DNA from: an uncultured Cellvibrionales bacterium
GTDB lineage: Bacteria > Pseudomonadota > Gammaproteobacteria > Pseudomonadales > Porticoccaceae
Length of the DNA stretch: 33,905 nucleotides
Direction: 5' to 3'
Assembly (NCBI GenBank): GCA_913062605.1
Contig: CAJXWQ010000022.1
Coordinates: 1-33,905, forward strand
Part shown: positions 1 through 9,522 of the stretch, piece after piece
Numbering within the stretch: position 1 is the stretch's first letter
Layout: each line of letters starts with the position of its first letter
Notes under the pieces: generated by a model
Database searches by the model: none
The model's input: only the letters and a program-made list of their open reading frames with translations
What the model was told of the DNA's origin: nothing
Program-made: the position numbers and the translations under genes

Positions 1-492
1 GGGCGTTTAACTGATGGTCAGGGGCGTACGGTTGATTTTAGAAATACCGTAATCGTTATGACTTCGAATCTTGGTTCAGATGTAATTCAGTCTTTAGGGC
101 TAGAAACGTCTAACTATGAGCAAGTGAAATCGGTGGTAATGGAGTCTGTCTCTGCACACTTTAGGCCTGAGTTTATTAATAGAATTGATGAGGTCGTGGT
201 GTTCCATCCCTTAGCCAAAGGGCAAATTCGTGGGATCGCCGATATCCAGCTTGGGTTGTTAAGAAAACGTCTTTTGGAGCGTGATCTATCGTTGAATATT
301 TCAGCGCCCATGATGGACAAACTTTGCGATGCAGGATTTGACCCTGTGTATGGAGCGCGACCACTGAAACGAGCGATTCAACAATTACTGGAAAATCCGT
401 TGGCTCAGAAGGTACTCGGTGGTGATTTTGCTCCGGGTGATACTATTGTGGTTGGCTTGGACGGTGAGTCTGTAGTGTTTTCTAAGGAATAG
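1..492 (+). CDS. clpB: ClpB disaggregase, C-terminal fragment (5' end outside window)
   Basis: Last 163 residues of the AAA+ disaggregase ClpB, which works with DnaK to pull apart protein aggregates in the cytoplasm. The frame is open from base 1. It begins in the second AAA+ module just before the sensor-1 stretch [11 protein letters not shown], continues through [15 protein letters not shown] with the arginine-finger region, and ends in the D2 small domain, where [11 protein letters not shown] is the sensor-2 segment. These match the usual end of ClpB. The stop is at 490-492, and no clear terminator follows before the next gene. The upstream part lies outside the window, so completeness cannot be judged. 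ClpB is preferred over ClpA/ClpC because of the sensor regions and the short acidic tail. Confidence 0.93.
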   Translation, partial: GRLTDGQGRTVDFRNTVIVMTSNLGSDVIQSLGLETSNYEQVKSVVMESVSAHFRPEFINRIDEVVVFHPLAKGQIRGIADIQLGLLRKRLLERDLSLNISAPMMDKLCDAGFDPVYGARPLKRAIQQLLENPLAQKVLGGDFAPGDTIVVGLDGESVVFSKE

Positions 493-567
493 CATTAGCA
501 AGTGGGTGGATGCCTTCAACGTATCGGTGAGCAGAATGACGACATATTAAAAATAGAGGTTTTTACC

Positions 568-942
568 ATGGTTCAACCAATGAAGGAGCGTGTAGCAGGA
601 AGTGCTTCAGAAGCAGGCGTCACTTCAGAAAAAGACGCTACTTCAGAAAAAGAAAGTACTAAAGATGCTGAAATCCTGAATAAAAAATATTTTGAGCTAT
701 TAGACAGTCTTCTAAATGACAAAAAGAACATCGCGATCAAAAAACACCCTGAATTAATTTCTGCATACAAAGCACTGGAAGTTTACGAGATTTATTTTTT
801 GGCGGGTGGTGACTGGGATGAAGCAGGAGCAATCGAGTTCAAAAAGAAAATGGCTAAAACCATAATCAGTAAACTAGTAAAAGAAAATGATTCATCCGGA
901 TTCCAAACACCGAAAGAGGAAGATAGGGTCATTGAGCCTTAA
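568..942 (+). CDS. Hypothetical small charged protein with N-terminal hexapeptide repeats
   Basis: 124-residue protein that I do not recognise. ATG 568 is chosen because AGAGG lies a few bases upstream; an in-frame GTG at 502 would add 22 unremarkable residues and has no better ribosome site. Residues 10-30 are low complexity, built of S-x-S-E-x-x repeats, and probably disordered. The rest (NKKYFELLDSLLNDKK, then WDEAGAIEFKKKMAKTIISK) is lysine- and glutamate-rich and looks helical. There is no signal peptide or membrane segment, so it is probably cytosolic. It is richer in A/T codons than clpB and the ilv genes, which hints at later acquisition. It sits 75 nt after clpB on the same strand, but this does not identify its role. 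Confidence 0.6.
   Translation: MVQPMKERVAGSASEAGVTSEKDATSEKESTKDAEILNKKYFELLDSLLNDKKNIAIKKHPELISAYKALEVYEIYFLAGGDWDEAGAIEFKKKMAKTIISKLVKENDSSGFQTPKEEDRVIEP
601..654 (+). repeat. Three imperfect 18-nt tandem repeats
   Basis: Units at 601-618, 619-636 and 637-654. The second and third share ACTTCAGAAAAAGA exactly, and the first is more diverged. They keep the reading frame of the small gene and encode SASEAG, VTSEKD and ATSEKE. Confidence 0.75.
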
Positions 943-1214
943 GACTACTCTGTTGCCTTAATATCAGTGTGATAGCTCCCATCCAGCCTCAGGGCGGTGT
1001 TTTAATCAAAAGGGGCGCTGTTTTGTATCAAGAAGGGAGCTGAGACTAATTTTTTGAAAAACTGATAGCTACGCCTAAAAAATTAGTAACTGCTTGATCA
1101 AATCTGGATGACTACAACTAATATGGTGTAAGCAAGAAGGGGAAGATGATCATCTTCCCCTTCGTCATTCTATATTGTGTAGATAAAAACTTTTTAAGCG
1201 CTAACCTAGCGCCA
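943..1214. other. Intergenic region between convergent genes
   Basis: No gene is supported here. It holds an 11-bp inverted repeat ACTAATTTTTT (1045-1055) / AAAAAATTAGT (1077-1087) with a 21-nt loop, and a 26-nt perfect palindrome at 1137-1162. The flanking genes converge, so these are probably transcript-end structures. Confidence 0.5.
1137..1162. terminator. 26-nt perfect palindrome, likely bidirectional terminator
   Basis: Each arm is AAGGGGAAGATGA and its complement, 13 bp with no mismatch. It lies 52 nt beyond the DUF4124 gene stop (which reads leftward) and 194 nt beyond the 568-942 gene. In RNA it would form a GC-rich hairpin; no long U run follows, so termination is inferred from position and symmetry. 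Confidence 0.5.
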
Positions 1215-1670
1215 TTACTGGCAGAATTCCAAAATTTCTTTTTTCGATGTACTAGTCCATTCTGCATGTTCGTCGGGGGATAAGTACCTTTTTTCCCCTG
1301 TTTTTTCATCAGTAGTTAGTACTCTTGGGTGAGTTTTTAAACCACTTAGCCTCGTAGTTGCTAGGTTACAGTTGGCTTTTCTTTCTTCGGGAGTGTACGC
1401 CGTCTCTGGTTCGCTTTTAGGGTTAAGATATTCTTTTTCGCTATCTTCACTGTCTTTTGCATCAGCAACACTATTTGTAGTTTCAGTGTTTGTACTACTT
1501 TTAGGCGAATCTTTTAACTTGAGTGTTTCAGCCTCTTTTTCGACAGGTGGCTTTTCTGAATAATGCCAGGATCCATCATCACCCTGCCATTTATAGACTT
1601 TTTCTGCTTGCACGGTCATCCCGATTGCCAGTAATAGCCCTGTAAGCACGACCAAAGAGAGATGTTTCAT
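1215..1670 (-). CDS. DUF4124-domain envelope protein
   Basis: 151-residue exported protein of unknown function. The ATG at 1670 is preceded by AAGGAT and starts a clear signal peptide (MKHLSLVVLTGLLLAIGMTVQA), with cleavage likely after VQA. A longer frame to 1748 has no ribosome site and would bury the signal peptide. Right after cleavage comes the DUF4124 signature, KVYKWQGDDGSWHYSEKPP, a short beta-rich motif common in gammaproteobacterial periplasmic proteins. A Ser/Thr/Glu-rich linker follows, then a C-terminal part with two cysteines (NCNLATTRL and the final FCQ) that could form a disulfide. It reads opposite to its neighbours and stands alone. The fold call is firm; function is unknown. 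Confidence 0.8.
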   Translation of the reverse strand: MKHLSLVVLTGLLLAIGMTVQAEKVYKWQGDDGSWHYSEKPPVEKEAETLKLKDSPKSSTNTETTNSVADAKDSEDSEKEYLNPKSEPETAYTPEERKANCNLATTRLSGLKTHPRVLTTDEKTGEKRYLSPDEHAEWTSTSKKEILEFCQ

Positions 1671-2062
1671 ATCCTTGAACCTATATAAAACTGTCATTGA
1701 TTGCATCATAGCGGATTTAAAGGGCAGGTGTTGAGTGTTTGGTAGCAAAAAATAGAAGTTAATTCTTGGGTGATCAGAGGTAACTACTTGACTTTATGAC
1801 GATAAATACATAGAGTTCACGACTTCGGCGAGTATAGTCTTTTACTCGCGCGCTGGGTTCTTTCCCAGCTTGCCAGGTGAACGTAAACAGCGTTTGCTGG
1901 GCATCCAGAACAGGCTTGTTTACCCATGAGCCTGACGCGCCGACCACCAGAAATCGGCTGCGGTGTTGCAATAGCAGACCTGTGATGTCACAGCGGTTGT
2001 GGTTTATGTCCCTCTTGTGGGCTGGATCGGCGTTGTGGTGTTTATATTTGAGGGTTTGTGTA
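1671..2062. promoter_or_regulatory. ilvI promoter and leader region
   Basis: 392 nt between divergent genes. A sigma-70-like promoter reading right is TTGACT (1788-1793), a 17-nt spacer, then TAGAGT (1811-1816). The leader then shows two hairpins: GCGAGTA (1828-1834) with TACTCGC (1843-1849), and GCTGGG (1852-1857) with CCCAGC (1864-1869). A valine-rich reading frame (GTG 1999 to TGA 2085) overlaps the ilvI start. The length and structure suggest leader control of ilvIHC, but no classical attenuator with a U run is evident. Confidence 0.4.
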
Positions 2063-3802
2063 GTGGAACTTTTGTCTGGCGGTGATATCGTCGTTCGTGC
2101 GCTCAAAGATGCGGGTGTTAAGCAAATCTGGGGTTACCCTGGTGGTGCGGCATTGCATATTTATGATGCGTTATTTCAACAACAGGATGTTCAACATATT
2201 CTGGTTCGCCATGAGCAGGCTGCTGTTCATGCCGCTGATGGGCATTCTCGTTCCACGGGTGAAGTGGGTGCTGTGTTGGTGACATCTGGTCCAGGTGCTA
2301 CCAATGCTATTACCGGCATTGCGACGGCATACATGGATTCAATCCCCATGGTTGTTATCTCGGGTCAGGTTCCTCGGGATAAAATTGGTGGTGATGCATT
2401 TCAGGAAACCGATATGGTGGGTATTTCCCGGCCTATCGTGAAGCACAGTTTCTTGGTCAAGGATGCATCTGAGATTGCCGGCGTGATTGCCAAGGCGTTT
2501 TATATTGCAGGGACAGGGCGCCCTGGCCCCGTGGTTGTAGACATTCCCAAGGATGTTACCGCCCCCAATCATCGCGTGCCTTATGAGTACCCGGAACAGG
2601 TCAAAATTCGCTCCTACCAACCCACTACCAAGGGACATACGGGTCAAATTAAGCGTGCTATAAAAACGCTGTTGGCTGCCAAGCGCCCGATTATTTATAG
2701 TGGTGGTGGCGTGGTTTTAGGTAATGCATCGTCACAGCTTACTGAGTTGGCAAAGCTGTTGAATATCCCTGTCACAAATACCTTGATGGGGCTTGGTGCT
2801 TACCCTGGTACCGACCGTCAGTTTGTTGGTATGTTGGGTATGCATGGCACCTATGAAGCGAATGCCACAATGCATCATGCTGATGTGGTTTTGGCAGTTG
2901 GCGCTCGATTTGATGATCGGGTGACGAATACGCCCAGCAAATTTTGCCCTTCAGCAAAAATCATTCATATCGATGTGGATCCTACCTCTATCTCCAAAAC
3001 AGTGGCGATCGATATCCCGATTGTCGGCCCCTGTGATGCGGTATTACAAGAAATGATAGCTCAGGTGGAGAATAGTGATACCCAGATTGATGAAGCTGCT
3101 CTGGCTGAGTGGTGGACACAAATTGATGAATGGCGTGATCGTCATGGCATCTATACCCAGCCACGACATGAGTCCAGTGGTGGTAACATCATTAAGCCGC
3201 AGGATGTGATAAAAACCCTGTTCAAAGTAACGGGTGGAGATGCCTACGTTACCTCTGATGTGGGTCAGCACCAGATGTTTGCTGCCCAGTACTACCTGTT
3301 TGATAAACCACGTCGTTGGATCAATTCAGGCGGGCTTGGCACCATGGGCTTTGGGTTACCCGCAGCTATGGGCGTTCAGTTAGCTCACCCTGATGCGACT
3401 GTAGCCTGTGTGACGGGTGAAGGTAGTATTCAGATGTGTATTCAAGAGCTGTCTACTTGTACGCAATATGGCTTACCAGTAAAAATTATTAACCTCAACA
3501 ACCAAGCGTTGGGCATGGTGCGTCAATGGCAGGACATGCAATACAGTAGCCGTTATTCATCCAGTCTCTACGAAGACTCTCTTCCAGATTTTGTTAAGTT
3601 GGCAGAATCCTATGGTCACGTGGGCATCCGCGTAACCCACTTTGATGAGCTTGAAGAGAAAATGGCGGAGTGTTTTAGTCTGAAAGATCGCGTGGTCTTT
3701 ATGGATATTTGTGTGGATCGTTCAGAGCACGTTTACCCCATGCATGTGGCTCCTAATGGTTCTATGCGTGATATGTGGTTGAGCAAAACGGAGCGCACCT
3801 GA
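2063..3802 (+). CDS. ilvI: Acetolactate synthase large subunit
   Basis: 579-residue catalytic subunit of acetohydroxyacid synthase, the ThDP/FAD enzyme that makes acetolactate or acetohydroxybutyrate, the first common step to Val, Leu and Ile. The GTG at 2063 is chosen: it gives the family's usual length (about 575), the expected start [13 protein letters not shown], and a GAGG site 9-10 nt upstream. An in-frame extension to 1877 has no family likeness. Visible motifs are the catalytic Glu in [24 protein letters not shown], the FAD-region [11 protein letters not shown], and the ThDP metal motif at GEGSIQM with [14 protein letters not shown]. The metal motif has GEG where enteric enzymes have GDG; Glu can still bind metal, and I believe pseudomonads share this. 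The stop overlaps the ilvH start by one base, indicating translational coupling. Confidence 0.95.
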   Translation: MELLSGGDIVVRALKDAGVKQIWGYPGGAALHIYDALFQQQDVQHILVRHEQAAVHAADGHSRSTGEVGAVLVTSGPGATNAITGIATAYMDSIPMVVISGQVPRDKIGGDAFQETDMVGISRPIVKHSFLVKDASEIAGVIAKAFYIAGTGRPGPVVVDIPKDVTAPNHRVPYEYPEQVKIRSYQPTTKGHTGQIKRAIKTLLAAKRPIIYSGGGVVLGNASSQLTELAKLLNIPVTNTLMGLGAYPGTDRQFVGMLGMHGTYEANATMHHADVVLAVGARFDDRVTNTPSKFCPSAKIIHIDVDPTSISKTVAIDIPIVGPCDAVLQEMIAQVENSDTQIDEAALAEWWTQIDEWRDRHGIYTQPRHESSGGNIIKPQDVIKTLFKVTGGDAYVTSDVGQHQMFAAQYYLFDKPRRWINSGGLGTMGFGLPAAMGVQLAHPDATVACVTGEGSIQMCIQELSTCTQYGLPVKIINLNNQALGMVRQWQDMQYSSRYSSSLYEDSLPDFVKLAESYGHVGIRVTHFDELEEKMAECFSLKDRVVFMDICVDRSEHVYPMHVAPNGSMRDMWLSKTERT

Positions 3803-4293
3803 TGAGACGAATAATTTCAGTATTGATGGAAAACCAACCAGGCTCCCTGTCTCGGGTTGTGGGGTTGTTTTCTCAGCGTGGATACAACATTGATACCCTG
3901 ACGGTTGCACCCACTGATGATCAGACATTATCTCGCTTAACCATGACGACACATGGTAATGATCAGGTGATTGAGCAAATCACCAAGCATTTACACAAGC
4001 TGATTGATGTGGTCAAAGTGGTGGATCTAACAGAAGGGCCACATATTGAGCGTGAGCTGATGTTGGTGAAGGTGAAGGCTAATGATTCACAGCGAGCAGA
4101 GATCAAGCGTTGTGTGGATATTTTCCGTGGCCAAATCGTAGATGTGAATGCGAATGCTTATACATTACAGGTTACCGGTAACAGTGATAAACTCGACGCC
4201 TTTGTTCAGGCCCTCGGTGATGCCGATATTCTTGAGCTGGTTAGATCCGGTGTATCTGGTCTGGCTCGCGGTGAAAAATCACTGCGACTTTAA
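3802..4293 (+). CDS. ilvH: Acetolactate synthase small (regulatory) subunit
   Basis: 163 residues, the same length as E. coli IlvH. It binds the large subunit, raises its activity and gives valine feedback inhibition through its N-terminal ACT domain, seen as RRIISVLMENQPGSLSRVVG with RGYNIDTLTV. The C-terminal domain (ELMLVKVKA to the end) activates the catalytic subunit. The ATG at 3802 shares its A with the TGA of ilvI (TGATGA), so the two are translated in tandem. An earlier in-frame start inside ilvI at 3775 is rejected because the ACT domain begins at the overlapping ATG. Confidence 0.96.
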   Translation: MRRIISVLMENQPGSLSRVVGLFSQRGYNIDTLTVAPTDDQTLSRLTMTTHGNDQVIEQITKHLHKLIDVVKVVDLTEGPHIERELMLVKVKANDSQRAEIKRCVDIFRGQIVDVNANAYTLQVTGNSDKLDAFVQALGDADILELVRSGVSGLARGEKSLRL

Positions 4294-4303
4294 TTTTTAT
4301 AGG

Positions 4304-4336
4304 GAGAGTCTTTGGTGCTGTTAAAAAAGCACTCTC
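4304..4336 (+). other. Imperfect hairpin in the ilvH-ilvC spacer
   Basis: GTGCT (4315-4319) pairs with AGCAC (4328-4332), and GAGA (4304-4307) pairs with TCTC (4333-4336) beyond an internal bulge. No U run follows, so this looks more like an RNA processing or stability element between ilvH and ilvC than a terminator. Confidence 0.35.
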
Positions 4337-4369
4337 TTGGTAACCCATTTATTTAGATTAAAACCATAG

Positions 4370-5407
<1,038 letters not shown>

Positions 5408-5445
5408 GTAATAGAATCAAGTAATTTAACACTACTTGACTTAAG

Positions 5446-5470
5446 AACCGCGCTACGGCGCGGTTTTTTT
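5446..5470 (+). terminator. Rho-independent terminator after ilvC
   Basis: AACCGCGC (5446-5453), loop TACG, then GCGCGGTT (5458-5465), followed by T's to 5470. A GC-rich 8-bp stem with a stable tetraloop and U tract, 39 nt past the ilvC stop. A weaker hairpin, TCAAGTA (5417-5423) with TACTTGA (5433-5439), precedes it. Confidence 0.9.
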
Positions 5471-5557
5471 GTCTTACCCTTTGGTGTTTAATACCCTCAG
5501 TCATCTTTTATAGATGGGTGTTGATGTGTATCAGGGGCAGGTGGGTAAGCAACAGAA

Positions 5558-5578
5558 TCACTGATGGTGAATCAGTGA
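5558..5578 (+). other. Hairpin in the pssA 5' region
   Basis: TCACTGAT (5558-5565), loop GGTGA, then ATCAGTGA (5571-5578), a perfect 8-bp stem about 30 nt before the pssA start. No U run follows. It may be a leader structure or a protein-binding palindrome; no family is recognised. Confidence 0.4.
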
Positions 5579-5607
5579 CCTTGGCAAGATGGGAAATTAA
5601 AGGGTTA

Positions 5608-6411
5608 ATGATGGCGGATAACGACAATCATAATGTAGAACCGAACGGGGATATCTCGCGGCCGGTAGTTGATGATAATGCACATCCTCCCCAGCATGAG
5701 AAAGCTCGCCATAAAGGGATTTATCTACTGCCAAACTTGTTTACCACAGGAGCTATGTTCGCCGGTTTTTATGCCATATTAGCGGGTATGGATGGCAAAT
5801 TTGAGGCTGCCTCCATTGCTATTTTTGTTGCGATGATCTTCGATGGCCTTGATGGTACTGTGGCGCGAATGACCAATACATCCAGTGAATTTGGGGTTCA
5901 GTACGACAGCTTGTCTGATATGGTTTCATTTGGTGTGGCGCCAGCAGTGGTGGCTTTCAGCTGGATACTCAATGAAGTAGGTAAAATTGGCTGGGCTGCA
6001 GCCTTTATTTATGCCTCTTGTGCGGCCCTACGGTTGGCTCGTTTTAATACCCAGGTTGATACGGTCGACAAGCGGTATTTTATCGGTATTGCCAGCCCTA
6101 CAGCCGCCGCATTGGTAGCGGGAATGGTCTGGAGTAGTTATGACGTAGAGCCAACGACTCAACTGGCTCTGGTGGCGGCACTGGTGACAGCCCTTTCGGG
6201 GTTATTAATGGTCTCTAATTTTCGATACCACAGTCTCAAAGGCATTGACCTGAAGGGGAAGGTTCCCTTTGTAGTTATTTTTGCCATAGTGATGGCTCTC
6301 ATTATCGTCACTATTGACCCACCCCGAATTTTATTTCTGCTAGCTTTGCTTTACAGTCTCTCAGCGCCGGTAATGTGGGTGTGGCACAAGGTAAGGCCAG
6401 CCAAAGCATAG
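5608..6411 (+). CDS. pssA: CDP-diacylglycerol--serine O-phosphatidyltransferase
   Basis: 267-residue inner-membrane enzyme joining L-serine to CDP-diacylglycerol to give phosphatidylserine, the precursor of phosphatidylethanolamine. The CDP-alcohol phosphatidyltransferase signature is intact: D82-G83, A86-R87, G96, D100 and D104, in the pattern DGxxARx8Gx3Dx3D. Six to eight hydrophobic helices follow a polar N-terminus of about 35 residues. Two adjacent ATGs (5608 and 5611) lie behind AAAGGG; 5611 has the better spacing, and an extension to 5518 is unsupported. This is the membrane-embedded type found in pseudomonads and Bacillus, not the peripheral E. coli type. Following ilvC directly matches pseudomonad gene order as I recall it. 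The terminator after ilvC suggests a separate promoter. Confidence 0.93.
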   Translation: MMADNDNHNVEPNGDISRPVVDDNAHPPQHEKARHKGIYLLPNLFTTGAMFAGFYAILAGMDGKFEAASIAIFVAMIFDGLDGTVARMTNTSSEFGVQYDSLSDMVSFGVAPAVVAFSWILNEVGKIGWAAAFIYASCAALRLARFNTQVDTVDKRYFIGIASPTAAALVAGMVWSSYDVEPTTQLALVAALVTALSGLLMVSNFRYHSLKGIDLKGKVPFVVIFAIVMALIIVTIDPPRILFLLALLYSLSAPVMWVWHKVRPAKA

Positions 6412-6725
6412 TTTTTATTCGGTGCTTGGCAAACAGGTTGAAACCTGTTTGAATAAAGCCCTACAAACAATTTGTTATCAGCGATAAGTCATGAACTTTA
6501 GCCGTCATACAACAGTTTCTTTTCAGCGGGGCACCTTGTCTCGTTGCACTGTTGCTTGCCTGCTTCTACTCCTGCCCTGAGGGGCATATTCGTTATATTC
6601 ACAATTTTATTATTCTTGTTTGCAAATTTTCCCCGTCACAGGGAGAATTCGCGTAACTATTTTGTCCCGTCTTTGTTTTGTCCTATTTTGAGGGTACAAG
6701 GGCGTAATATCTGGAGTAGCAACTG
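6412..6725. other. pssA-leuA intergenic region with hairpin and possible leader frame
   Basis: 314 nt. A perfect hairpin AAACAGGT (6431-6438), loop TGAA, ACCTGTTT (6443-6450) lies 20 nt past pssA; without a U run it is a weak terminator or 3'-end stabiliser. A frame from TTG 6544 to a TGA that overlaps the leuA ATG (TGATG at 6724-6728) includes a run rich in Ile, Val, Leu and Phe codons at about 6586-6621. No clear -35/-10 pair was found. Confidence 0.4.
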
Positions 6726-8273
6726 ATGGACAAGCAACATTTAGTGATATTTGACACAACGCTCCGTGATGGTGAGCAAAGCCCTGGTGCCTCTATGACC
6801 AAGGAAGAAAAGGTGCGTGTGGCAAAGTCATTAGAAAAACTGAAAGTGGATGTGATCGAGGCCGGTTTTGCGATTTCCAGCCAAGGTGATTTTGAGGCCG
6901 TGAAAGCCATTGCTGAAACAGTAAAAGACAGTACGGTTTGCAGTCTCGCACGTACCACAAATATGGATATTGAGCGTGCGGCGGAGGCATTGAAAAATGC
7001 TAACTCCGGGCGTATTCATACCTTTATCGCCACATCCCCCATTCATATGCAGTACAAGCTGCAGATGTCACCGGATCAGGTCGTTGAAAAAGCGGTATCA
7101 GCAGTAAAATTGGCACGCAACCTCATGGGTGACGTCGAATTCTCATTGGAGGATGCAAGCCGCTCGGAATTTGATTTTATGTGCCGGGTTGTTGAGCAGG
7201 TCATTGATGCCGGTGCTCAAACAATTAATTTGCCCGATACCGTTGGCTATGGATTCCCGGAAGAGTATGCGGAGACTATTGGTCGCCTGATTGAAAATGT
7301 TCCCAATGCTGACAAAGCGATTTTCTCGGTACATTGTCACAATGACCTAGGTTTGGCCGTTTCTAATTCATTGGCTGCTGTGATGAAGGGCGCCCGCCAA
7401 GTGGAGTGTACTATTAATGGGCTTGGGGAGCGTGCTGGCAATGCTGCACTGGAAGAAGTGGTGATGGCGGTAAGAACCCGTAGGGATATTTTCCCAGTGG
7501 AGACGTCTATTGATACCAGTCACATCGTATCTACATCACGATTGGTTTCCAGTATTACAGGCTTTCCTGTACAGCCCAATAAGGCCATTGTTGGCGCCAA
7601 TGCATTCGCCCATGAGTCTGGGATTCATCAGGACGGTGTGTTGAAGTTCCGCGAGACGTACGAAATTATGAAGGCGGAAGACGTGGGTTGGAGTACCAAT
7701 AAAATTGTACTGGGTAAGTTATCTGGTCGGGCCGCATTTGCTGCGCGTTTGGAAGAGTTGGGTACGCAGTTTGAAAACAAAGCGGACCTTAATGAAGCTT
7801 TTGTTCGGTTCAAAGCGTTAGCGGATAAGAAACGTGAAATTTACGATGAAGATCTTCAGGCGTTGGTGTCCGAAGTTCAGGTGAGCGGGTCAGATGGTGA
7901 CAAGATTACGCTGGAAAGCCTTGAAGTGATTTCCAAGACAGGTCAATTGCCCCACGCTGAACTTACTCTGAATTACAAGGGAGAGTCATACCGCTCAACA
8001 TCTGATGGAGATGGACCAGTAGATGCTGTGTTCAAGGCCATCGAACAGCTTGCCAAGAGTAACACTGAGTTGAAGCTTTATTCCGTGAATGCAGTGACAG
8101 CAGGGACTGACTCCCAAGGTGAAGTGACCGTTCGGCTTGAGAAGGGTGGACGTATCGTTAATGGCCAGGGTGCAGATACAGATATTTTGGTGGCGAGCGT
8201 CAAGGCGTATCTAAATGCACTTAATCTGCTGGCAAATCCTGATCGATTACATCCACAGTTGGCTGGTGTTTAA
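6726..8273 (+). CDS. leuA: 2-isopropylmalate synthase
   Basis: 515-residue cytosolic enzyme condensing acetyl-CoA with 2-ketoisovalerate, the committed step to leucine. The catalytic TIM barrel (residues about 5-275) shows [16 protein letters not shown] near the start and the metal-binding [15 protein letters not shown], followed by [15 protein letters not shown] linker with [12 protein letters not shown] leads to the C-terminal regulatory domain (about 390-510) that binds leucine for feedback inhibition. The length fits the LeuA type found in enterics. GGAG lies 9 nt before the ATG. The gene follows the ilvIHC-pssA block and supplies the leucine branch from the same precursors. Confidence 0.96.
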   Translation: MDKQHLVIFDTTLRDGEQSPGASMTKEEKVRVAKSLEKLKVDVIEAGFAISSQGDFEAVKAIAETVKDSTVCSLARTTNMDIERAAEALKNANSGRIHTFIATSPIHMQYKLQMSPDQVVEKAVSAVKLARNLMGDVEFSLEDASRSEFDFMCRVVEQVIDAGAQTINLPDTVGYGFPEEYAETIGRLIENVPNADKAIFSVHCHNDLGLAVSNSLAAVMKGARQVECTINGLGERAGNAALEEVVMAVRTRRDIFPVETSIDTSHIVSTSRLVSSITGFPVQPNKAIVGANAFAHESGIHQDGVLKFRETYEIMKAEDVGWSTNKIVLGKLSGRAAFAARLEELGTQFENKADLNEAFVRFKALADKKREIYDEDLQALVSEVQVSGSDGDKITLESLEVISKTGQLPHAELTLNYKGESYRSTSDGDGPVDAVFKAIEQLAKSNTELKLYSVNAVTAGTDSQGEVTVRLEKGGRIVNGQGADTDILVASVKAYLNALNLLANPDRLHPQLAGV

Positions 8274-8284
8274 GGGTACAGGTT

Positions 8285-8998
8285 ATGACTCCTGAGCTGC
8301 GAAACTGGTACCTCTCTAACCTGGGTATTGTGCAGTACCAACCCAAGGGTGAGGAACCAGTATCGCTGCCTTTTCATGCCCCTTCATCTAGTGAAGATGT
8401 TAGTTCTGTTGCTTTCTCGGCCAAAGAGGAAGCGGCCAGTACTCTAAAGTTCGCTGACGAAGCTGAAAACAGTACCTCTCAGGCAACAGAGGAGCCAGCG
8501 TTTGGGAGTAAACCTGCCTTAGCAATTGATGAGGCGGTGAGTTTCAGGTTGGCATGCTGGCAACCTTGTGATGACTTGCTGGTATTCAACCAACTCCCTA
8601 CCGGTGTCAATCCTGAACCCGAAGAACTCCAATTATTGAGTAATATCCTGCGAGCTATTGGTCGGTTACCTGATGGATTGCCTGCGCCTGAATTAATTGA
8701 TTGGCCAATGAGTCATGGTGGTGAGACGGATGAGCTTGCTGCACATAGTATGTTGTCCGTTTTTCTAGATACTCGGATAACAAAACGGGGTGTTCTTTGG
8801 GTCTTACTGATGGGCGAGGTGGCGACAAAGCTGTTATCTCCTTCAGAAAAGGCCTATTCGGAATTAGTGGGAGCCATCGAGGACATCTCGGGAGGAGCAA
8901 AAACTATCGTGGTGAGAAGCCTACAAGACATGCTGAAAGCCCCTGATGCAAAGGCTGAAACGTGGCAAGTGATCAAGTCCCTGGCAGACAGAACCTGA
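8285..8998 (+). CDS. holD: Putative DNA polymerase III psi subunit, long HolD-like form
   Basis: 237-residue protein. Residues 1-18 (LRNWYLSNLGIVQYQ) resemble the start of E. coli HolD, with Trp, then LxxLGI and Q plus an aromatic residue, the segment that docks psi on the clamp-loader core. The gene lies directly before rimI, as holD does in E. coli. After the motif comes a Ser/Glu/Ala-rich linker (about 25-75) and then a domain with FRLACWQPCDDLLVFNQLP and WVLLMGEVATKLL. E. coli psi is only 137 residues, but longer psi proteins have been reported in pseudomonads. The ATG at 8285 follows leuA by 11 nt. The call rests on the short N-terminal motif plus synteny, so it is moderate. Confidence 0.6.
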   Translation: MTPELRNWYLSNLGIVQYQPKGEEPVSLPFHAPSSSEDVSSVAFSAKEEAASTLKFADEAENSTSQATEEPAFGSKPALAIDEAVSFRLACWQPCDDLLVFNQLPTGVNPEPEELQLLSNILRAIGRLPDGLPAPELIDWPMSHGGETDELAAHSMLSVFLDTRITKRGVLWVLLMGEVATKLLSPSEKAYSELVGAIEDISGGAKTIVVRSLQDMLKAPDAKAETWQVIKSLADRT

Positions 8999-9450
8999 CT
9001 ATTCTAGCCAGTGTTCGTCCTATGGTGGCTGAAGACGTGCCCCATGTGAGCGCTATTGAGCAGCAGGTCTCACCCCACCCCTGGCGTGAAAGCCAGTTTC
9101 TAGAGAGCGTTTCTAAACATCACTGCTTGGTATTGAGCCTAAAGGCCGAAATCATTGGTTACGCGGTTTATACCATTGTGGCTGGGGAGGCAGAAATCCT
9201 GAATATAGCGATTCACCCTAGTGACCAAGGGAAAGGGTATGGGCGTCAGCTACTCGATCATTTGATGACCATTGTCTCTGAGCAAGCCGAGCGTTTTTTT
9301 CTTGAAGTGAGAGCGTCTAACCATCCTGCTATTCATCTTTATCAGAATGCTGGCTTTGTGGAGATTTGTTTACGCCGAAATTACTACCAAACATCTTCCG
9401 GGCCAGAAGATGCCATCGTTATGGCGATAGACTTTCACTTTGGCTTATAA
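8962..9450 (+). CDS. rimI: Ribosomal protein S18 N-alpha-acetyltransferase RimI
   Basis: 162-residue GNAT-fold enzyme that moves an acetyl group from acetyl-CoA to the N-terminus of ribosomal protein S18. Motif A, the acetyl-CoA loop, is NIAIHPSDQGKGYGRQLL, and it is followed by FFLEVRASNHPAIHLYQNAGF and RRNYYQTSSGPEDAIVM, all close to E. coli RimI. The GTG at 8962 has AAAGG about 8 nt upstream and overlaps the previous gene by 37 nt. The ATG at 9022 has no ribosome site and would cut the first strand (VRPM), so the GTG is preferred, though the extra N-terminal residues are uncertain. Overlap with the holD-like gene indicates co-expression. Confidence 0.92.
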   Translation: MASDQVPGRQNLTILASVRPMVAEDVPHVSAIEQQVSPHPWRESQFLESVSKHHCLVLSLKAEIIGYAVYTIVAGEAEILNIAIHPSDQGKGYGRQLLDHLMTIVSEQAERFFLEVRASNHPAIHLYQNAGFVEICLRRNYYQTSSGPEDAIVMAIDFHFGL

Positions 9451-9506
9451 ATATGTCTTCATGACCCTAATGTTCGGTGAAGAATTGACTTTGGTGGCAG
9501 TTTGTT

Positions 9507-9522
9507 TGTGACGTAGTTCACA
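9507..9522. promoter_or_regulatory. CRP/Vfr-type binding site
   Basis: TGTGACGTAGTTCACA matches the core CRP consensus TGTGA-N6-TCACA with no mismatch, and symmetry extends to TTTGTGA/TCACAAA at 9505-9524. It lies 57 nt after rimI and about 128 nt before the GGDEF/EAL gene. A TAGAAT -10-like element occurs at 9604-9609 without a good -35, as expected of an activator-dependent promoter. Confidence 0.65.

Noticed and set aside
1877..2062. N-terminal extension of ilvI by 62 residues
   Set aside because: The extra residues do not resemble acetolactate synthases, and GTG 2063 has a ribosome site and gives the normal family length.
9497..9511. Sigma-54-like TGGCAG...TTTGT before the GGDEF/EAL gene
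   Set aside because: The -12 GC is GT, and the stretch overlaps the much better CRP-type palindrome.
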